Positions 15,290 to 18,581 of a stretch of 18,581 nucleotides of DNA are shown here, piece by piece. The position numbers and the translations under genes are program-made. The notes below the pieces were generated by a model. The model was not told the origin of the DNA. It searched no databases and saw only the letters and a program-made list of their open reading frames with translations. Source of the DNA: a bacterium (lineage in GTDB: Bacteria; BMS3Abin14); NCBI GenBank assembly GCA_029210545.1, contig JARGFV010000047.1:1-18581 (forward strand). The letters run 5' to 3'. How positions within the stretch are numbered: the stretch's first letter is position 1; every line of letters begins with the position of its first letter.

Positions 15290-15318
15290 TAAATACCGGA
15301 TGAGTAATGGTTTGTCAA
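15290..15318 (-). promoter_or_regulatory. Promoter of the yceD-rpmF-plsX-fabH operon
   Basis: On the minus strand a perfect TTGACA -35 box (15313-15318) is followed after 17 bp by TATTTA (15290-15295), a weaker -10 box. No FabR/FapR-type operator could be identified with confidence. Confidence 0.6.
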
Positions 15319-15333
15319 CGAGGCTGCGCCTCC

Positions 15334-15376
15334 CCGCAGAATCGCGAGATAGTGGTAATAGATCGCGATTTTGCGG
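15334..15376. repeat. Hairpin directly after the DUF523/DUF1722 stop codon
   Basis: A 14-bp stem with one mismatch: CCGCAGAATCGCGA (15334-15347) with TCGCGATTTTGCGG (15363-15376), 15-nt loop. It touches the stop codon at 15377-15379. It could end the transcript, but no U-tract follows. Confidence 0.65.
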
Positions 15377-16372
15377 CTACACATGATTCCTCAAAATGAT
15401 CTCAAGGGGGTTAGGATGAAAGTAGATCTGGCCCTCGAGGTACGGTTGGCCATGCTTGCGAATGTGATGTCTTATCAGTGTCAGGGGGACGACCAGGGGA
15501 ACGAGTTCCTTCCGGTACTGGTGAATGGCCGTGAGTAGCTCCTCCTTCTCGTTGCCGTCCAGGACTTTCTTGAAATACCCCATGGCGTGCATCAGGACAT
15601 CGGTGTTCTTTTTCCTGGTAGCCTTGAGTTTGAGGGCTTCTACCAGAAGCCCGCCATATTCCCGATACAAACCTTCAGGCTGCATGGATCTTTCACCCGC
15701 TACCAGGCGGCCCATTGCGGCGTAATGTTTCCGGCTGTGGGACAGGAGCAGCAGTTTGTGTTCCGTGTGGAACCGGACAAGGTTCCCCACCCGCTTTTTC
15801 CCTCTGGCCAGGGCTCTCCAGCGCCCGAGGGTAAAAACGGCCTCGATGAAATTTTCCCGGAAAACCGGGTCGTGGAGCCTGCCCTCGTCCTCCACGGGAA
15901 CCATGGGAAAGCTCTCCATGAAAACCCTGGCGAAGATTCCGACTCCCTTGTTCACCGGCTGCCCCTTGTCGTTGGTGACCTTGACCCTTTCCATGCCGCT
16001 GCTGGGGGACCTGCTCTTGAATATGAACCCGGAGAGGTTTTCCGACTGGAGTTCCCCGACCTTTCTCTTTGACCACTTGACCATGCGGTCGGTGAGGTCG
16101 ATCCCGGTCCTGGTGGTCACCAGCCTCGGGTTTCCCGGGTCTCCGACCAGATGCATGGACTCCCGGGGAACGCCGAGGCCGCACTCGAACTCGGGACAGA
16201 CAGGCACGTATTCCACGGACTGTCCGAGGGTATCCCGAAGGAAACGGTCCAGCTTGTGCCCCCCGTCGTAACGGACGTTCTCGCCTAAAAGACACGAGCT
16301 GATCCCGATCCGGAGCCCTCCGGGCTCCGGATCAACAAACCCTTTGCGGAAGGAAATTCCCTTTAGATCCAT
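15377..16372 (-). CDS. DUF523 (TudS-like) + DUF1722 fusion protein
   Basis: This 331-residue fusion has a DUF523 domain at about 20-165 and a DUF1722 domain at about 190-320 (VRFHTEHKLLLLSHS, LIRHHIRKHGQPYLEGQIYFHPNPLE). DUF523 includes 2-thiouracil desulfurase TudS, which binds an iron-sulfur cluster through three cysteines. Here C27 (SSCLLGENVRYDGGHK) and a cysteine of CPEFECGLGVPRE (C59 or C64) are present. The third motif, usually SRSPSCG, reads SRSPSSG, so residue 125 is serine. ATG at 16372 has a weak ribosome-binding site and adds about 19 residues before the family's usual start. A perfect 12-bp palindrome lies in that extension (16307-16333). Function is predicted only. Confidence 0.88.
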   Translation of the reverse strand: MDLKGISFRKGFVDPEPGGLRIGISSCLLGENVRYDGGHKLDRFLRDTLGQSVEYVPVCPEFECGLGVPRESMHLVGDPGNPRLVTTRTGIDLTDRMVKWSKRKVGELQSENLSGFIFKSRSPSSGMERVKVTNDKGQPVNKGVGIFARVFMESFPMVPVEDEGRLHDPVFRENFIEAVFTLGRWRALARGKKRVGNLVRFHTEHKLLLLSHSRKHYAAMGRLVAGERSMQPEGLYREYGGLLVEALKLKATRKKNTDVLMHAMGYFKKVLDGNEKEELLTAIHQYRKELVPLVVPLTLIRHHIRKHGQPYLEGQIYFHPNPLEIILRNHV

Positions 16373-16384
16373 GGGCTCAATTGT

Positions 16385-16436
16385 GATGGACTCGAAAAAA
16401 GTCCATCAACGCGCCCCGCGCGGGGCGCCCAAATCA
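16385..16436. repeat. Dispersed palindromic repeat, copy 1
   Basis: This 52-bp unit has two dyads. GATGGACT (16385-16392) pairs with AGTCCATC (16400-16407) around an A-rich loop. The perfect 18-bp palindrome GCGCCCCGCGCGGGGCGC is at 16411-16428. It matches 18494-18545 at 51 of 52 positions. It lies in the divergent gap between the DUF523 and selenoprotein genes. Confidence 0.9.
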
Positions 16437-16505
16437 TTGTTAACAGCTGGCGATTGCGAGGGGAAGAACATTTGCCCTGGGCCACAGGTCTCTGCGGGGA
16501 ACTCT

Positions 16506-16544
16506 ACCCGAAATCAAAAAAAATATCCTGTGCGGATTTCGGGT
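16506..16544. repeat. 10-bp inverted repeat upstream of the selenoprotein gene
   Basis: ACCCGAAATC (16506-16515) and its exact complement (16535-16544) flank an A-rich 19-nt loop. It ends 38 nt before the selenoprotein start codon, so it could be an operator or leader hairpin. No promoter could be assigned with confidence. Confidence 0.5.
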
Positions 16545-16582
16545 GATTGCACGACCCGCCATAATCCGGTAATCTCTCCGTC

Positions 16583-17449
16583 ATGAAAAAAATCAAGGCA
16601 GCATCCACAGCACTGGCCCTGATCCTGGTCCCCACTCTTTTCTCACCGGTCCCTGCCGCCATCGGCGACTCTTTCGACATCCTGGAAAGACGGGAGACGG
16701 TCCTTTCGGGAGCAGCCGTCGACCTGGCCGTTTCCGGTGACGGTCAGTGGACCTTCGTCCTCACAGACGGCGGTGAAGTGGCCATCTACGACAGATCAGG
16801 CAAGCTTCAGCAAACCCTTAAGGTCGGCAGCGGCTTTAACCGCATCGTGTACGACCAGGCCGGGAACCGGCTGCTCCTGGGAGGTTCCGGACGGCAGGAG
16901 CTTCGTGTCATCACCCTGGCCATGCGCTACGGGATCGACGACAGCGGTTCCCCGGTCAAGGGAGCTGCCGGCGCGCCGGTGACGGTGGCAGTTTTCGACG
17001 ACTTCCAGTGACCTTACTGTGCGGGGCTCGTCCCCCTGCTCGAGCAGGTGCTCGAAAAGTATCCGGGAAAAGTCAGGCTCCTTTTCAAGAACTTCCCTTT
17101 GCGCAACCACAACATGGCCCGTCCCGCGGCAATGGCGGCTCTCTCGGCCGGCAACCAGGGCCGCTTCTGGGAGTACCACGACAAGGTTTTTGAAAATTAC
17201 CGCACCATTTCCGAACAGATGCTCGTGGAGACGGCACGGGAGATCGGGCTCGACATGGATCGCTTCGAGAAAGACAGGAAGGACATCAAAACCAGCAACC
17301 TTATCAACCGTGACCTTCAGGAAGGCAGCCGGATAGGTGTCCGCGGAACACCCACAATTTTCATAAACGGCAGACGTCTGGGCGAAAGATCCCTGGCAGC
17401 GTTTTCGGCCGCCATCGAAGATGAGTTGAGACCCATTTCATCCCCCTGA
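16583..17449 (+). CDS. DsbA-like periplasmic selenoprotein (UGA = selenocysteine 143)
   Basis: The frame reads through an in-frame TGA at 17009-17011 to a real TGA stop at 17447, giving 288 residues. Residues 1-26 are a signal peptide (KKIKAASTALALILVPTLF...PAA). Residues about 30-115 look like beta-propeller blades (LAVSGDGQWTFVLTDGGEVAIYD). Residues about 128-285 are a DsbA/thioredoxin-fold domain. The UGA falls exactly at the first position of the CXXC active site: VAVFDDFQ-U-PYC, where relatives read FSDFQCPYC. The cis-proline motif GTPTIFINGR and KNFPLRNHNMARPAAMAAL follow without frame change. A SECIS-like hairpin lies at 17040-17055. The role is probably thiol-disulfide exchange in the periplasm. 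No clear ribosome-binding site precedes the ATG. It is co-directional with the DsbC-like gene 34 nt downstream. Confidence 0.93.
17040..17055 (+). promoter_or_regulatory. Bacterial SECIS element
   Basis: TCGAGC (17040-17045) pairs perfectly with GCTCGA (17050-17055) around the tetraloop AGGT (17046-17049). The loop begins 35 nt after the UGA, inside the 16-37-nt window known for bacterial SECIS elements. It has the G at loop position 2 and the GU that SelB recognises. The core GCAGGU is the same as in the E. coli fdhF element. A competing stem (17023-17035, loop CTCGT) is also possible. Confidence 0.8.
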
Positions 17450-17483
17450 ACCGCTTATTTCCCGACTATTGAGGATAACCATC

Positions 17484-18284
17484 ATGAACTGCAACCGTTT
17501 CTTGCTCTTCGCCCCTTTAGCCCTGTTCATCCTGGCCCTGACACTCATTCCGTCCGGAGCGGCCGCTTTCGGGAACGAGGGCTGCGGTGAAAGAGCCTGC
17601 TCTGACTGTCACTCCATCAACATTGATGATACGAGCGAGCTCCTCAAGGATATCGTGAGCCAGGTCCACGCTGCCGATTTCGCCGAGGTGCCCGGCCTGT
17701 TCGTCGTCGACATCACGGACAAAAAGGGCAACCGGGGCATCATCTACATGGATTTCTCCAGATCGTATATCCTCTTCGGGAATCTGGTCGTCATGGGGAT
17801 CGCCGACGGCAGGAACGTGAGCCGGAAGGAGATGATGAAGCTCAGGAAGGTGGATCTTACCACCGTCTCCCTGGCAGACTCCGTGGTGCTCGGCAAAAGG
17901 GACGCCTCAAAAAAGGTGATCCTGTTCACTGACCCCAAGTGCCCCTATTGTGAGAAGCTGCATCCGGAACTGAAAAAAGTCGTCGAGGCCGATCCGGACA
18001 TCGTTTTCTTTATCAAGATGATGCCCCTGGTCAAGATCCACCCGGAATCGTACGACATCTCAAGGGCGATCCTGTGCGAGGGGGACATAACCCTCCTGGA
18101 AGACAGTTTCGCGAAAAAACCGGTCCCTCCGCCAACGTGCGAGTCCGACGCGGTGGACAGGTCTCTCAAACTGGCCCAGAGCCTGGGCATCAGCTCCACA
18201 CCGACAATGATCCTCCCCGATGGGCGGATCTCGCCAGGGTACCTGCCTGCCGAGGAGCTGTTGAAGCTGATAAATGGGGAATAA
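17484..18284 (+). CDS. DsbC-like thiol-disulfide interchange protein with CXXCH motif
   Basis: This 266-residue exported protein has three parts. Residues 1-28 are a signal peptide. A short cysteine motif follows, GCGERACSDCHSI, with C34, C39, C42 and H43 (CXXCH at 39-43). A DsbC-type N-terminal domain (about 50-125) then leads to a thioredoxin-fold domain. Its active site is CPYC at 153-156 (FTDPKCPYCEKLHPEL), its cis-proline motif is STPTMILPDG (P240), and C198 and C219 probably form a structural disulfide as in DsbC. ATG at 17484 has GAGG 9 nt upstream; the TTG at 17469 would overlap that site. Its place behind the selenoprotein suggests a joint role in oxidative folding. Whether CXXCH binds haem is unknown. 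Confidence 0.9.
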   Translation: MNCNRFLLFAPLALFILALTLIPSGAAAFGNEGCGERACSDCHSINIDDTSELLKDIVSQVHAADFAEVPGLFVVDITDKKGNRGIIYMDFSRSYILFGNLVVMGIADGRNVSRKEMMKLRKVDLTTVSLADSVVLGKRDASKKVILFTDPKCPYCEKLHPELKKVVEADPDIVFFIKMMPLVKIHPESYDISRAILCEGDITLLEDSFAKKPVPPPTCESDAVDRSLKLAQSLGISSTPTMILPDGRISPGYLPAEELLKLINGE

Positions 18285-18291
18285 TTTACAG

Positions 18292-18372
18292 TGCAGAGTG
18301 CAGTGTTCAGAGTGCAGAGATAAAACCTCTGTCAATCACTTTTTTCCTTGCCTTTGCACCTTGCACTTTGCA
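18292..18372. repeat. Inverted heptad repeat array between the DsbC-like and NRDE genes
   Basis: The left arm is TGCAGAG, TGCAGTG, TTCAGAG, TGCAGAG (18292-18319). The right arm is CTTTGCA, CCTTGCA, CTTTGCA (18352-18372). The arms are complementary in sense. The middle (about 18320-18350) is AT-rich and ends in TTTTTT. Confidence 0.85.
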
Positions 18373-18379
18373 CTGCCTC

Positions 18380-18581
18380 ATGTGCCTGATCCTCTTCGCT
18401 CACCGATGCGACCCCCGCTACCCCCTCGTGGTGGCGGCCAGCCGTGATGAGTTCTACGACCGCCCCACCCGCCCCGCCGGGTTCTGGAAAGATGATGGAC
18501 TCGCAAAAAGTCCATCAACGCGCCCCGCGCGGGGCGCCCAAATCAATGACTCACCGCGCCTGGGAGAGGCGCCCGGATCGA
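18380..18581 (+). CDS. NRDE/TANGO2-family protein, N-terminus, interrupted in frame by a repeat (truncated by window end)
   Basis: The start MCLILFAHRCDPRYPLVVAASRDEFYDRPTRPAGFW is the unmistakable N-terminus of the NRDE (TANGO2/T10) family, whose members usually read AANRDEF; here it is AASRDEF. In relatives FW is soon followed by an LAGRDL..GGTWLG segment. Here, after FWKDD, the 52-bp palindromic repeat at 18494-18545 is read in frame as GLAKSPSTRPARGAQI and the expected segment has not appeared by the window edge. The frame stays open to 18581. It could be a disrupted gene or a gene carrying a translated repeat. Function of the family is unclear; TANGO2 is linked to haem trafficking in some reports. 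Confidence 0.8.
   Translation, partial: MCLILFAHRCDPRYPLVVAASRDEFYDRPTRPAGFWKDDGLAKSPSTRPARGAQINDSPRLGEAPGS
18494..18545. repeat. Dispersed palindromic repeat, copy 2, inside the NRDE reading frame
   Basis: It is identical to 16385-16436 except for one base in the first loop (CGCAAAAA versus CGAAAAAA). It contains the same hairpin and the same 18-bp GC palindrome. A further small hairpin, GCGCCT/AGGCGC, follows outside the shared unit at about 18557-18573. Confidence 0.92.

Noticed and set aside
15377-15400. A missing third cysteine restored by frameshift or alternative reading in the DUF523 gene
   Set aside because: The frame is continuous and the codon at residue 125 is plainly AGC (Ser); no nearby alternative frame gives the motif.
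16437-16582. A riboswitch or clear promoter ahead of the selenoprotein gene
   Set aside because: CATAAT (16560) resembles a -10 box but no -35 box stands at 16-18 bp, and apart from the 10-bp inverted repeat no known riboswitch core is recognisable.
16583-17011. A nonsense-mutated DsbA pseudogene
   Set aside because: The only stop is UGA at the active-site cysteine position, the frame is intact on both sides, and a SECIS-like hairpin lies at the right distance; decay would not choose that codon.

Overview
The window reads like a piece of a GC-rich, anaerobic, deltaproteobacterial-type chromosome (Desulfobacterota/Desulfuromonadota-like). The grounds are the gene order yceD-rpmF-plsX-fabH ... 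fabD-fabG-acpP-fabF, an electron-transfer flavoprotein alpha subunit with an N-terminal two-cluster ferredoxin domain, a selenocysteine-containing periplasmic thioredoxin-fold protein, and a neighbouring DsbC-like protein with a CXXCH motif. The lineage is inferred from gene content only; no rRNA or tRNA gene is present.

Layout. (1) 1-600: a RelE/ParE-type toxin and ribbon-helix-helix antitoxin pair on the minus strand, with a readable promoter/operator and an apparently leaderless antitoxin mRNA. (2) 714-4362, minus strand: a Mut7-C-like protein, a metallo-beta-lactamase-fold hydrolase, a 53-residue unknown protein, an OmpA-domain lipoprotein candidate and a site-2-type metalloprotease. (3) 4564-15263, minus strand: a HAD hydrolase and the type II fatty-acid synthesis cluster, driven by a promoter at 15290-15318. 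This cluster is split by an acyl-CoA dehydrogenase-EtfB-EtfA block placed between fabH and fabD. A 78-bp relic of an ompA 3' end sits on the fabH side of that block. (4) 15377-16372, minus strand: a fused DUF523 (TudS-like)/DUF1722 protein in which one expected cluster-ligand cysteine is serine. (5) 16583-18581, plus strand: a DsbA-like selenoprotein (UGA at 17009-17011, SECIS-like hairpin 17040-17055), a DsbC-like protein with CXXCH, and the start of an NRDE/TANGO2-family gene that carries a palindromic repeat inside its reading frame.

How it fits together. YceD, L32, PlsX, FabH, FabD, FabG, ACP and FabF supply acyl-ACP and phospholipid precursors. The dehydrogenase and Etf pair would exchange electrons between acyl-CoA and a ferredoxin-like chain. 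The selenoprotein and its DsbC-like neighbour look like a periplasmic thiol-redox pair, plausibly serving cysteine-rich or haem proteins.

The most unusual non-coding feature is that most gene junctions carry short arrays of degenerate 7-nt repeats, often as two arms in inverted orientation, with a different heptamer at different junctions. Several perfect or near-perfect hairpins also abut or span stop codons. No gap between genes exceeds about 265 bases. I see no CRISPR array, transposase, tRNA or canonical U-tract terminator.
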